Below, piece after piece: positions 24,111-35,324 of a stretch of 64,000 nt of DNA (the first letter of the stretch is position 1; each line of letters begins with the position of its first letter). This DNA comes from Prorocentrum cordatum (taxonomy: Eukaryota; Sar; Dinophyceae; Prorocentrales; Prorocentraceae): contig CAUYUJ010002111.1 of assembly GCA_963575745.1 (NCBI GenBank), positions 1 through 64,000 of the forward strand, read 5' to 3'. Under the pieces are notes generated by a model. It did not search any database. It was not told the origin of the DNA and was given only the letters and a program-made list of their open reading frames with translations. Made by a program: the position numbers and the translations under genes.

Positions 24111-25112
24111 TCCATTTGGAGTCAACTTTGGTGTATGTTGACTGAGTTGGGCCATGTGGGAGCCCCCTGGAGACCGTATTGAAGCTTCTAGGCGCCATCT
24201 GGAAGTCATGTGGGAGCCTCTGGTGTCCTCTTGGGGAGCCATCTGGAAGTCATCCGTGCCTAGGTCCGCTCCTTTCCAGGGTCCAGTCCGGGTTCTGGAT
24301 GCTAGAAAGACCTCCTCCCTCCTCTGGAGCTGCATTCATCTCGGTATGAATTCCAATGTGAGCTGTGAGGACGCCTTGCTGTTATTGTGTTACAGCGCGC
24401 TGGGCTCTTCTTTCCCTCGGGTTCTCAGAAGCTGTTTGGGAGCTGTATTCGGGGGCGGGTTCGCCTGTCATGGGGACCTGGAACCGTTTGGGGCTCTGGC
24501 TGGGCTTTCTGGGAATTTCTGAGGCCTCACCACATCGGCGCGTCTCTTGGGACACTCTGGGAGCTCTCTTGAAACGTCTGGGCACTCTTGTGTGCTGTCG
24601 TCAGGCTCTCTTGGTACGTTCGAGGCCCTTCGGGATACCTCTCTGTCTTGGGGCAATATCTGGGGCCGCTTTTTTGTCCCATGAAAGCGGGAAAACGAAA
24701 CGGCGCCTTCGAAGCATTCTACATATAAGCATCAGCCATGTCACAGATCTATTCGTCCACCTGGATCTGTGAACAAGTCTGATGCATGCAACCGTCTTTA
24801 CTGTCAACGGCGCACTAAACTGCATCAATAGAGTTTCCAGCCCCGCCCCAAAAAGTGCACTGTGCGCCTCGAACGGCGCATCGGGGGCACGAAGGCCAAA
24901 TTCTTTAGCAGAAGATCTAGCTCGAATTCTGCGCGCCACGAACCATGCACTGGCAAAGCAAACCAATTCTGGCTCAACACCGAAACCGATCTGAGCCGAC
25001 AGCACCCGGGCTGACCCCCACGCGCACAGCCAGAGGCACTTATAGCTGAGCACTGCCGTGGGAGGACGAGCCTGGGGAGCTCGGGGAGATCCAGGCATGG
25101 AGTCCAGCCAGC
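24111..25112. other. Conserved spacer 3' of GH7 copy C
   Basis: Counterpart of 5661-6779, but lacking about 90 bp just before the gene end (compare GCCGTGGGAGGACGAGCC near 25,050 with the longer version in the other units). Confidence 0.55.
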
Positions 25113-25579
25113 TCACTCGGAAGATGCCATCAGGGTTGCTTCCTCGCTGCGCAGCTGCGCAGAAGACCGGGCCCGGCGCGCTCGCGCCCACGCCGCCGCC
25201 GCGGCCGCCAGCAGCAGCGCGGGCGCCGCGGCCCGCAGCGCCACGGCCAGCGGGGCCGCCCAACGCGCCGCGGGGCCTCCTTCGCCGGCCCGCTGCGCGG
25301 GCGCCTCGCGCAGAGAGCTCCTCTGCACGAGGCCGATCGTGCCAGAGCACAGGTAGGCGCCCGCGGGCGGCAGGCACTGGCTGTACGAGGGGCCCCCCTG
25401 CGCTGTGCAGGTGCAGCCGGCCTGGCAGCGCGACGCGCCAGCCCGGCCGTCGCCCCCGCGCTGCTGGAACACGTCCGCGCAGCCCGCGGCGGAGGCGCCC
25501 GCACCCGCCGCCGCCGCCGGCTGGGCAGCCTGCGGCTGCTGCGGCAGCGACGGCTGCGGCTGCTGCGGCTGCTGCAGTG

Positions 25580-25617
<38 letters not shown>

Positions 25618-26454
25618 GGCAGGGCCGCGGCGCCCCCGCTCACCGCGGCGACGCCCGCAGCCGCGGCCTTGGGGAACCCCGTCGCCACGGCCTGGTCCGG
25701 CTTTGCGCCCTCGCCGGCGGTGTACGTGGACCCGATCTCCCCGTACATGATGTTGGAGTAGGTCACCGACGCGTCCGGGTACTTGGCGCGCACGTCCGCC
25801 GGCACGCCCGTGGTCTTGTCGCACGGGCCGCGCGCGACGCCCGGCGTGGAGTGGCCGCCCTCGCCCGCGTCCGAGTCGAGCCAAAGCATCTGGCACTGGT
25901 AGTCGTCCCACAGGGAGAGGACGAGCGTCATCCCGCGGCGCAGCGCCTCCCCCGTCTGCTTCAGGGCGCCCTTCTTGCGGAAATCGTCGGGGTCGCCGAA
26001 CTTATCCTTCTGTGCGGAGCAGTACGCGTCGGTGATGGAGTCCCCGCCGTCAGAGCCGAGGATGCCGGCGTTCGAGTTCTTGATCACCTTGCCGCCCTGC
26101 ACGTAGAGGCGCCTTATCTCCACGAGGTCGCCGTCGTCGGTGCCGTCGTCTGTCACGAACTGGGTCACCACGGTCATCGGCTGCGTGGTGTCCACCGTGA
26201 AATCGTCCCCCGGTCCGAAGAATTGCTGGTGGCCCATGCGGTACGAGTTGAAGTCGCAGCCATCCTTGTCGCAGACGCCATCGTAGCGCTCGTTCTTGGC
26301 GTTGTCGCCGCACTCCTTCCCCTTGCATCGGTGCACGGGTGCATCGTGAAGGCCGCGGCCATGGAGTTCGCCTCCCAGATGTCAACTTCCGCGCAGCACA
26401 GCCCGTGCTTGCCGAGAGCTGCGCTCGTGTTCCACTCGAGGGCGTTGCTCTTGC
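25113..26454 (-). pseudogene. GH7-CBM1 copy C, 3' segment (split by transposon)
   Basis: Carries the catalytic segment (AEVDIWEA, near 26,370-26,400), the rest of the GH7 domain, the linker with 12 Gln, and the CBM1 and tail ending at the same stop as the other copies. Lesions are a net loss of about 16 bp near 26,328 that shifts the frame between the catalytic motif and the rest, and three replacements in the CBM1. In copy B numbering these are C544R, W549R and C554R, each a T-to-C change on the sense strand. They remove two cysteines of CBM1 and a conserved Trp. Upstream sequence is cut off by the 4.5-kb insertion. Confidence 0.92.
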
Positions 26455-26974
26455 CTTGGGAATGTCTGGGGGGTCAGGTCTGTAGGAGAGCCCGCAGGGG
26501 CGTCGGCAGGGCCGTCTTAGTCGCTCGTTGCCGTGACTCTTGGTTCGCACATTTTCGCGTCAACGTGCTCTTGGTGCGCGAAATGTCTGGTCCAGATTTC
26601 CGTTGCACCGAGGGCCCAGCATGGCTTCCATCTAGAACTTCAAATTCTGAGGTCGTCTCACAGGGTTTCATTGCAAACGGCGCCTAACACGTCTGGGCAA
26701 AAGGCCGAAATCGATGTGTAAACGAGCTTAGAGGCCACGCGAATAACAAAAACGCCGCATCTAATGATATGGTGCACCCAAACGGACCTGCACTAACACA
26801 CTGTCAAATCATGGGGCAACCAGCGCCCGTCGAACACAGCCGCGTTTAAGACCGGACAAGGCATCCTACAACAGGCCCGCGTTTCCGCGAAATGTTGTCG
26901 GGCGCCAGCGGTGCAAACCCCGCGGCCGTAGCGCGCTAACTGAGAAGACAGCCTGACGGCGATGTCTCTGCGCA

Positions 26975-27930
26975 AAGCGGCCAAATCCTGCCGCGCGCGC
27001 GGCGGCGCAGAGGCTGCCCCCGTTGCACTTCTCCACGCGCAACGGCCCAACGCATGCGTTTCCCGCGGGGGGCGACCCGGCGCCTCCGCGCGCGCGGCGG
27101 CGCAGGGGCTGCCCCCATCGCATTCTTACGCAAGCAGCTCAGCGCCGCCGCGCGCGCGGCGGCGCAAAGGTCGCCACCGTCAAAATTCTCCGCGCACGAC
27201 GGCCAAGCGCCGCCGCGCGCACGACGGCGCGGGAACGGCTCGCGTTGCGTTTTCTGCTCGCGAAGGCCCCAGCCCGCCGCGCTCGCGGCGGCGAAGAGGC
27301 CGCCTCCATTTCGCCTCTCCATGCACGACGGCACAGCGCCGCCGCGCGCACGGAAGGGCCGAAGCTGGTCTCGTCGCATTTTGTCTGAGCGCGGCGGCCC
27401 AGCGCCGCCGCGCGCGCGGCGGAGCAGGGGCCGCCTCCATTGCGTTCCCTCGCGCACGCAGGCGGCCGCCGCGCGCGCGGCGGCGCAATGGCCGCTCGCG
27501 ATGCGCTTCTCCGCGCACGACGGCCCAGCGTCGCCGCGCGCGCGGCGGCGCAGGGGCCGCCGGCGGCGCGTCTTCCGCGCGCGACGGCCCAGCGCCGCCG
27601 CGCGCGCGCGGCGGCGCAGAGACCCCCCCCCCGCTGCATGTCACAGCAATCGACGGCACAGCGACGCCGCGCGAGCGACGGCGCAGAAGCTGGCCTCGTC
27701 GCAATTTGCCCACGCGCGACGGCGCAGCGCCGCCGCGCGCGCGGCGGCGCAAGGGCCGCCTCCATTGCGTTCCCCTGTGCACGACGGCACGGCGCCCCCT
27801 CGCGCGGCGTCGCAGAAACCGCGCGGCGTCGCAGAAACCGCCGGCGCAGAGGCCGCTCCCGTTGCATGCCTCCACGCACGTCGGCTCAGCGCTTCCGCGC
27901 GCGCGCGGCGGCGTGGAGGCGTTGGCCGAG
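26975..27930. repeat. ~64-bp minisatellite with GC palindromes, inside the TIR element
   Basis: About 14 copies spaced 60-75 bp, each centred on the palindrome CGCCGCCGCGCGCGCGGCGG or a variant, alternating with blocks such as GCCGCCTCCATTGCG and CGCACGACGGCCCAG. Each copy could fold into a GC-only hairpin. The open frames across it come from the repeat. Confidence 0.9.
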
Positions 27931-28417
27931 CGGTTGCCTCGGCGTCAGCCGAACGGTTGTTGCGAACTTCGATTGCCAGGGCCTCCCCTGTCTCGGCGTC
28001 AGCCATGCGATTTGGGCGGCGCGCGCTGCGCTGCACTCCTATCTGGCGCAGTGCGCGAGCGGTTTTTTGCTCAGGATTATCGAAGGGCGCCTTGTGTTTC
28101 GGCGCCAGCCGAGCGATTTGCGTGACATCCACCCACCAGAGGGCCCCAGTGCAAGGGTCTAGTAGGCCCTGGATCGCTCGAAGCGCAAGGGTCTGGGAGG
28201 CTCTGGGTCGACCGAGGCTTCGATAGCTTGGGCAGTGCTGGACCGTCCGAAACCAGACGGGCGCAAACAACTCCAGGTCACGAAACCCATTGGCCTGGGA
28301 AGCTCTGAATAAAACCGTTCGGGCACCCACCGCGAGCGCGGGTGAGCGCACCCAAGCGCTGGCGGCGTGCGTGGGCGGAGGCGCCCGGGCACCCGCGGCG
28401 CGCGCAGGCACCCGCGC
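27931..28417. other. Unique stretch between the two minisatellites of the TIR element
   Basis: GC-rich sequence of about 490 bp with a few short repeated words (GGCGTCAGCC, CTCGAAGCGCAAGGGTCT). No gene or RNA is recognised. Confidence 0.4.
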
Positions 28418-29030
28418 CCGAATTGACGGCCCGAGTTGACCCCCCCGAGTTGGCCGCCCGAAAGTACCGACCAAAGGGGCCAGGCGAGTTGACCGGCCGA
28501 AGTGATCGGCCTAGTCGAACGGCCAAGTTGATCGGCCGAGTTGATCGGCCGAGTTAATGGGCCGAGTTGATGGGCCGAGTTGATCGGCCGAGTTGATGGG
28601 CCGAGTTGATCGGCCGAATTGATCGGCCCAGCTGATCGGCCAAATTGATCGGCCGAGTTGACCGCGCGCGCGCGTTGACGAGTTGATCGGCCCAGTTGGT
28701 CGGCCAAGTTGATCGGCCGACGGCCGACGCGCGCTTTGATGAGTTGATCGGCCAGATTGACCGCCCAACCGCGCGTTGACCGCCCCGCCGCGCGTTGACC
28801 AACCGAGTTGACCGCCCGGGTTGACCGCCCAGACGCGCGTTGATCGCCCCGCCGCGCCGTAACCGACCGAATTGACCGCCAAGGTTGACCGCCCAGCCGC
28901 GCGTTGACCGCCCGGCCGCGCGTTGGACCCCCGAATTGACCGCCCGAGTTGCCCGCCTAACCGCGCGCGGACCGACCTAGATCGGCCGCCCATAAGCCAG
29001 TTAACCGCCCCAGGTTGACCGCGCAACCGC
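28418..29030. repeat. 13-bp minisatellite in the TIR element
   Basis: Tandem AGTTGATCGGCCG (13 bp), cleanest from about 28,515 to 28,660. Further right it degrades into CCGCGCGTTGACCGCCC-type copies of 16-20 bp. Confidence 0.9.
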
Positions 29031-30025
29031 CTCCCTCGCACGGGGCCGCGAAGGCGAATGGCGGGCGAGACTCGGCCACGACGCGCTGGGAGACACCAGC
29101 GGCCTCAGAGGCGCGTCCGATGGAAGGCCGCTCGCGCTGCGCTTTCCGCGCGCGGAGGTGCCTGGCCGTCGCGCGCGCGGGAAATCCAACGCGAGCGCCT
29201 TTCTAGCCGTCGCGCGCGGCGGCGCAGAGGCCCAATCTCGCTCGCGCGCGCCAGGCGGCGCCGCGCCGCCGCGATAGTCGAGCGTGCGAATGCCAAGTGC
29301 TGTCTGGTAGGGTTTCTCCATTCGCTGAGGGGGCTCGCCCGCCCCGCCGCGCGCTTTCCCGCGCGCCGCCCCTTCTCCCGAGGGTTCCCGGGCGACCGCG
29401 TTGACTCCCTGAGGCTCTCCAAGTCTCCCAAAACGGCCCCGGGTGGCAATCGGCCGCCAAGATGGCCCCAGGTTCTTTCTTGGACGGACAGAAATGGCTC
29501 CGAGACAAATCAACGCGGCACCACGGAGGCCCAGCACGGAACCAAGATGGTTCAAAGAAGCCCCCAATACGTCCCAGGACGGCCCAGGAGGGCTGCAAAA
29601 GGACCCCGAAAGACCCTAGACGACCGTTGATACGGCGCTTCGTTGGTTTGGGGACATAATCGCTTCCGGCTTCAATCAGCCCGAGACGGCCAACGAAGCC
29701 TCCCACGTTGCCCTGAGACGGCCCAGGACGCCGCGACAATGAGCCGAGAAACCTCCAGAATGCGGCACAGGACGGCCACAAGAGAGCCCCAAGACAGCCT
29801 ACGAAGACAGCCGAAGGGATCCAAGACGGCCCGGGGGGGCCTCTCGACCCCCGACGGACCCAGGCGCCCCCGCGACGCCCCGACGAAGGCCGCAAGAGAG
29901 ACCCAAGACGGCTCACGCGGGGCCCAGAGCAACCCAGGGAAGCCGCAAGGGGCCCGCAAGACGGCCCCACAGGAACCGAAGACTGCCCTGATACGGCCCA
30001 ATTGAACTCCATGAGGGCTCTTCAA
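29031..30025. repeat. Degenerate GACGGCCC-rich repeats in the TIR element
   Basis: About 1 kb in which words such as GAGACGGCCCAGGACG and AAGACGGCCC recur every 25-35 bp from about 29,440 to 30,005. A lone copy of the GC palindrome block lies near 29,205-29,235. No gene is recognised. Confidence 0.6.
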
Positions 30026-30958
30026 GAAATCCATTGGGAGTGCGCACGTGTGACAGCCTAATGTTTGTCTCTTTCGCATTATGGTCGCCGTCCTCGTCGC
30101 CGCCATCGCCGTTTCCATCGCTCGAACAGTCGCCGCCCAAAGTGCTGGACTGGCGCGGTGGAGGGACTTGCTTCTGGCAGCTGGGCGCAATGCGAAACGC
30201 ACTCGGCGACGCGCACGCGGTGCTCTTTTCAGAAGACTCGCCCACTTCCTTCGGCTGTGCAACGCGAGTCCCCGCGCAACCAGCGCGTGATATCGAAGCC
30301 TCGCTGTTGAAGATGTGCGCTCGTGCGTTCGCCCGCTTCGCGCTGCGCGGTGCGACACAATACTCGCGCAGACGAGCGCGTGCTCGCGTGCCCCGCGGCA
30401 ACGAGGCCGTTGGCGCCGCGGGCCATAGAACGAGCCACGCGTCACGGGACCCAAGGGGAACCGCGCCGTCGGTGAGCGATGGTGCACGCAGAACCCAAGA
30501 AATCAAGACCGCCCCCCCGTCGCAAATCTGAAGTCGATCTTCGTTGTTCTACCACGTGGGCCGAGGTCGCAGACAGGCGGCATCGCAAGACCGAGGCCGA
30601 AGACTAATACCGAGGCCGAAGACCAACTTGCATCGCAAGACACAACTGCAAAACCAAGGCCGAACACCGACGTCCTGGGGCACTGGTCGAAGCCGGCAGC
30701 CGCGCCTAGACCATCGGACAACCCACCCCGAAGACCGACGTATATGCAGTAGTGAAGAACAAACGACACTTTCAAGTGCACACCAACAGTACGAATATGG
30801 AGCCAGAGCTTAACCCAAACATAATTCAAAACAACAAATTGACCCCAAAAACCTTCACACCAAAACGAAAACTGATTTCCGTTTTAATCGCTTTCCCCGC
30901 CACTTCTGGGGCCATTCCTACAGACGACCCCGTTCTCTGACCCCCGGACAAACCCAAG
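30026..30958. other. Right end of the TIR element
   Basis: Contains a 165-codon frame (30034-30531, plus) with no recognisable domain, short CCGAGGCCGAAGAC repeats (about 30,580-30,665) and an AT-richer 250 bp before the right inverted repeat. Nothing here can be assigned a function. Confidence 0.4.
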
Positions 30959-31631
30959 TGTCTTGTCCTCCATGAAGTTCATGGAGGGCAAGAGTCTTGC
31001 CCTCCATGAACTTCACGTCATGGGGGCACTGGGCGTCACACTAGCCTGTCCCGTACTTGGCGCCAGCCTTGTTGCCCGCGTGCTTCATCCCCCCGTCCTC
31101 GTCCATCTCGCTGAAGTACAACGCGCCGTTCAGTCCGCAGGGAAGTGTGGAGACATCCACGTCGAAGGTGAACTCCCTGTTCAGGAGCTTGAACAGCTTG
31201 TACTTGCCTGGCTTCTCCAGGACGTACAGGCGGGACCCAACGTTCGGGCCGCGCACGAAGCCTAGCTCGACGCCTCCCGGGATCGCCGCGACGCCGTAGG
31301 TGCTGTCGTAGTCGTCCAGCGTGACGCCCTCCAGCGCGCAGTTCTCGGCGCAGGACTCCGGGTCGGGGCACATGGTGGAGTCCCACACGCCGTCGGTGAA
31401 GCAGTTGCCCGAGCTGTAGCACTGGGCGGTGGGGCCCGTGCCCTGGCAGGTCTGGCCGTGCACCCAGCGCCAGTTGGCGTCCAGAGTCAGGGCCCTCTGC
31501 TGCGCCTCGCAGCCCCCCTGCAGGGTGCACTCCGCGATCACAATGGGCGGCCCCTGCTCCTCCTTGGTCATGCCGGCCATCTGCGCTACGGCGACGGCCG
31601 GAAGGCACAGCACCGCCCACGCGAACTGCAT
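30959..31631 (-). pseudogene. GH7-CBM1 copy C, 5' segment
   Basis: Encodes the signal peptide and first ~210 residues, beginning MQFAWAVLCL at 31631. Tyr197 (TAC) has become a TAG stop at 31041-31043, so translation would end before the catalytic motif even without the insertion. The last ~55 bp next to the element are rearranged into an inverted repeat of the KFMEGK-coding sequence. Confidence 0.93.
30963..31014. repeat. Foldback at the right junction of the TIR element
   Basis: GAAGTTCATGGAGGGCAAG (30974-30992) is followed after AGT by its exact reverse complement CTTGCCCTCCATGAACTTC (30996-31014). An imperfect third copy, CTTGTCCTCCATGAAGTTC, overlaps the left arm. Only the rightmost copy is the normal gene sequence. 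Confidence 0.93.
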
Positions 31632-31723
31632 GTTCTCTCTCCTTCGGCCGCAGATGCCGCTGCTGCGGAAGCGTCCGAGAGGGGGGGCGGGTACCGAAAC
31701 GGCTGCTTCCGGGGCCAAAAAAG

Positions 31724-31745
31724 CTTGAGCCAAAATGGTTACGGG
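31724..31745 (-). other. Relic dinoflagellate spliced leader upstream of copy C
   Basis: Minus strand CCCGTAACCATTTTGG then CTCAAG, 92 bp before the copy C ATG. Confidence 0.92.
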
Positions 31746-32258
31746 GGTCATCTTGGGGGCCGTCTTGGTACCTTCCTACGGACTCCCAAGACCACAGCAG
31801 AAATCCACAACAAAACAATACTACAAAATCTTCTGACCCCCTTGCTGGGGTTGACCAGGCGTGTGGGACTTTTGACTTCGCGCGCCACACACGTAACATC
31901 TTAATGTACACACGCCACATGTATACATATATATATATATATATATATATAAACATATATATGTAAATACACATACATATCCGCCATCCGCCACCGTGCC
32001 CATGTCACGAAGCGAAGCGGAGTGCCCCAAGGCTCGCAGCTGTTCTGCTGCAGCCAAGATTCTGCATCCTGAAGAACCCAGACACCCGGTTTCCCAGGCG
32101 CTCTCGGGCGGGGCCTTGAAGTGTTTCGCGTGGGCTTCGGTGTCCACGTCGAAAATGGAGGACACTGGCCTCGAGGACAGGCAATTGTAGAGTTATGCGT
32201 TCTGTTGGACCCTTTCTTCACTCTTCTTTGCTGTATTCTCTTTGTCTTGTGTTCGTGC
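31746..32258. other. Conserved array spacer upstream of copy C, unit 4
   Basis: As in unit 2, with an alternating TA tract at about 31,924-31,965. Confidence 0.6.
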
Positions 32259-32259
32259 G

Positions 32260-32662
32260 TGGGTGGTGTGTGTGCGTGTCTGTGTGTGAGCGTGTGTGTG
32301 TGTGTATGTGTGTGTGAGTGTGAGTGTGAGCGTGTGTGTGTGTGTGGTGTGTGTGGTGTGAGTGTGAGTACGAGTGTGAGTGTGAGTGCGAGTGTGAGTG
32401 TGAGTGTGAGTGTGTGAGTGTGAGTGTGTGAGTGTCTGTGTGTGTCGTGTGTGTGTCTGGGTGTGTGGTGTGTGTTGTGTGTGTGTGTGTTGTGTGTGTG
32501 TTGTGTGTTGTGTGCTGTTTGTGTTGTTTGTGTTGTGTGTGCTTTCTGTGTTGTTTGTGTTGCGTGTTGTGTGTTGTGTGTTGTGTGTGGTGTGTGGTGT
32601 GTGGTGTGTGTTGTGTGTTGTGTGTTGTGTGTTGTGTGATGTGTGTTGTGTGTGTGGGGGTA
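32260..32662. repeat. TG-rich microsatellite, unit 4
   Basis: About 400 bp. The interruption pattern is nearly identical to that of unit 2. Confidence 0.95.
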
Positions 32663-32714
32663 TTTTTGGGGGACGTTCCTCTGGCCCCCCCCGGCCGCCC
32701 TTCCCTGCCGCTGC

Positions 32715-34600
32715 ATTCCGCGTGTCCACCATTTCAGCGCACCCGGTACAGCGCCTCGTGGACCCATACGGTGCTCCACCGACAGCCCCAACAGCTGTGA
32801 CCACGTGCGTCCCCGCCACAAATGCCGGCACACCGCTCTCACGCTTCGTGGCCCCACAGGCAGCTCCACCGAAAGCCCCAACGGCTGTGACCACATGCGT
32901 CCCCGCCACCCATGTCGGCACACCCCTCTCACGCTTCGTGGAAATACGGTGCTCCACCGAAGGCCCCAGCGGGGGTGACCACATGCGTCCCCGTCACCTA
33001 TTTCGGCACACCCCTCACACGCTTCGTGGCCCCACAGGGAGCTCCACCGAGAATCCCCAACGGCTGTGACCACAGGCGCCCCCCGCCACTTCCGGCACAC
33101 CCCTCACACGCTCCGTGGCCCCTCAAGGAGCTCCACCGAAGGCCCCAGCGGGGGTGGCCACGTGCGCCCATGCCACCACTTTCTGCGCACCTCTCGCACG
33201 TATCGTGGCCCCACGGGGAACTCCACCGAAGGCCCCAATGGCACCGGCCTTCACCAAAGAGGATACGCACCACCGCGGTACGCACAGCTGCATACGGTTG
33301 GGTCCTTCGCCTGCATATTTCCCATCCTGTGGTGTTGGGTCCTCGCTTAAAAGAGCCAGCGCCCCGTGTCCCCTCTCCTTTTCTCATTTCTCCTGTTCCT
33401 CCCTCCTCCCATCCCTGCCTCGGCATTGCGCGTGTCCACCATCTGGCACACCCCTCACACGCTTCGTGGCCCCATCGGGAGTTCCACCGATATCCCCCAG
33501 TGGTACCGCCCGCATGCGCCCCAGACGCCCATGTCCGCAAACCCCTGACACATTTCGCGGCCCCACTGGGAACCCCTTCCGAAGGTTTCACAGGCGCCGC
33601 CCGCATGCAGCCCAGCCGCCCACGTCGGCACACCCCTCACATGCTTCGTGGCCCCCCTTTTCCAGGTCCACCGAAGGCCCGCCCCAATGGCGCCGCCCGC
33701 ATGAAACCCAACCGCTAATTTCGGCACACCCCTCACACGCTTCGTGGCCCCATCTTTTTACATATAAAAAACAAAGGCCCCACAGGCGCCGCCCGCATGC
33801 GTCCCAGGCGCCCATGTCGGCACACCCCTCACACGTTTCGCGGCCCCCTGGAGATGTCCACCGGGGGCCACAACTGGCGCCGCCCGCATGCGTCCCAGCC
33901 GCTCAGATCGGCACACTACTCAAACGTCCCGAAACCCCATAGGGAGGTCCACCGAGGGTCCCAGTGGCGCCGCCCGCATGCGTCCCAGCCGCCCATGTTG
34001 GCACACCCTTCGTGTGTTTCGCGGCCCCATCAGAGGATCGCTCCACCGAAGGGCCTCAATGGCGCCGCTCACATGCGCCCCAGCCGCCCATGTCGGCACA
34101 CACTTTACACGCTTCGCTTCCCCATAAAAAAAAGGGAAATAAAAACAGGAAGAAAAAAAGAGCGGCACCTTCCGCACGCGTCCCAGGCATTCAAATCCGC
34201 ACACTCATCACACGCATCGCGGCGCCCCTTTCCAGGTCCACCGAAGGCCCCAATGGCGCCGCCCGCAAACGCCCCAGCCGCTCATTCCGGCACAACCCCG
34301 AACACTCTTCGTGGCACCATCGGGATGTCCATTGAAAGTGTCAGTGGCGCCGCCCGCATGCGCCCCAACCGCTCATTGCGGCACACCCCTTACACGCTTC
34401 GTGGCCCCATAGGGAGATCCGCCGAAGGCCCCAGCGGGGGTGGCCACATGCGTGCCCGCCACCTATGTCGAGACACCCCATCACACGTTTCGTGGCTCAG
34501 TAGGGAGCTCCACCGAAAGCCCCAGCGGGGGTGGTCACATGCGTGCCCGCCACGTATCTCGGGGCGCCCATCCCACGTTTAGTGGCCCCATAGGGAGAAG
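32715..34600. repeat. 90-bp minisatellite, unit 4
   Basis: About 21 copies, very close in sequence to unit 2, including the shared copy that lost GGCCCC (near 32,935). Confidence 0.92.
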
Positions 34601-35235
34601 ACCCCAGCGACAGCGCCCCGCGCCCGCGGGAGAGAGGGGCTTGCGCGGCATCTGAACGGCTGCGCGTGGGACGACCTGCGCGCGGTGCCAGGACTCCTTC
34701 GGGGCGACCAGCGCGCGTCGCGGAGGCTCCGTGTTGCGTTCCGCACACCACCTCGTTCGCTCGTCGTCGCTCTGCCCAACGGCCAGCGCGTGGCCGGCTG
34801 TTGGCCAGCCAACTAGCTCTCTTTGCTCCGCGCAGCGGACGACCCGCGCGCGTCGCCAGGACCCCTGCGGGGCATGGGGCGCGCGTCGCGGGAACTCCGC
34901 GGTGCGCTCTGCTCAGAGCCGCGGTCACCAGGACGCAAGAACACAGAGGGGGAGCATCTGAGAGCCCACCATCCCGAACCGGCCTCCCCCCTTTACATCC
35001 CTGCCTGCACTGCCCCGCGCCTCGTTCTTCCTGCGGCGCGCTGCCTCCTGTGAGAGCTGCTCGGAGTTTGCGCGCCCCCTTGCTTCGTCTCATCTCCCTC
35101 GCGGCACTCGCAGCTGCACATGAATGGGTCCTTCGCCAGGCTAATGTTTGTGGGGGTGCGCGCCCCCCCCCCCCCCAAAAAAAAACACGGAACATCCGCC
35201 GCGTTGTTTTCTCGGGGGGGAACGAAGACGAACAA
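34601..35235. other. GC-rich spacer block, unit 4
   Basis: Counterpart of 11879-12500. No gene is recognised. Confidence 0.6.
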
Positions 35236-35239
35236 GTCC

Positions 35240-35266
35240 ATACACACACATACACACACACACACA

Positions 35267-35302
<36 letters not shown>

Positions 35303-35320
35303 CACGCACACACACACAGG
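35240..35320. repeat. CA / CACG microsatellite, unit 4
   Basis: CA run with CACG tetramers. Confidence 0.93.
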
Positions 35321-35324
35321 TCTA

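Larger units (their letters stand above)
26455..30958. mobile_element. 4.5-kb TIR element inserted in GH7 copy C (non-autonomous DNA transposon candidate)
   Basis: The GH7 homology stops at 26454 and resumes just after 30958. The ends are inverted repeats: the left begins CTTGGGAATGTCTGGGGG, and the right, read inward on the other strand, begins CTTGGGTTTGTCCGGGGG. Both continue with TCAG, and both have GTCTGTAGGA a little further in. The flanks GCTCTTGC and TGTCTTGT could be a decayed 8-bp target duplication. Inside are a 64-bp palindromic minisatellite, a 13-bp minisatellite and unique sequence. No transposase, reverse transcriptase or other known domain was recognised, so it is called non-autonomous and its superfamily is left open. 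Confidence 0.75.

Noticed and set aside
26962-28226. Frames of about 390 codons in the palindromic minisatellite of the TIR element, considered as a possible transposase
   Set aside because: The composition is almost only Arg, Ala, Pro and Gly from the repeat. No DDE, RNase H or zinc-finger pattern is visible.
30034-30531. 165-codon plus-strand frame near the right end of the TIR element
   Set aside because: No transposase or other motif is seen, and overlapping frames on the other strand are longer.
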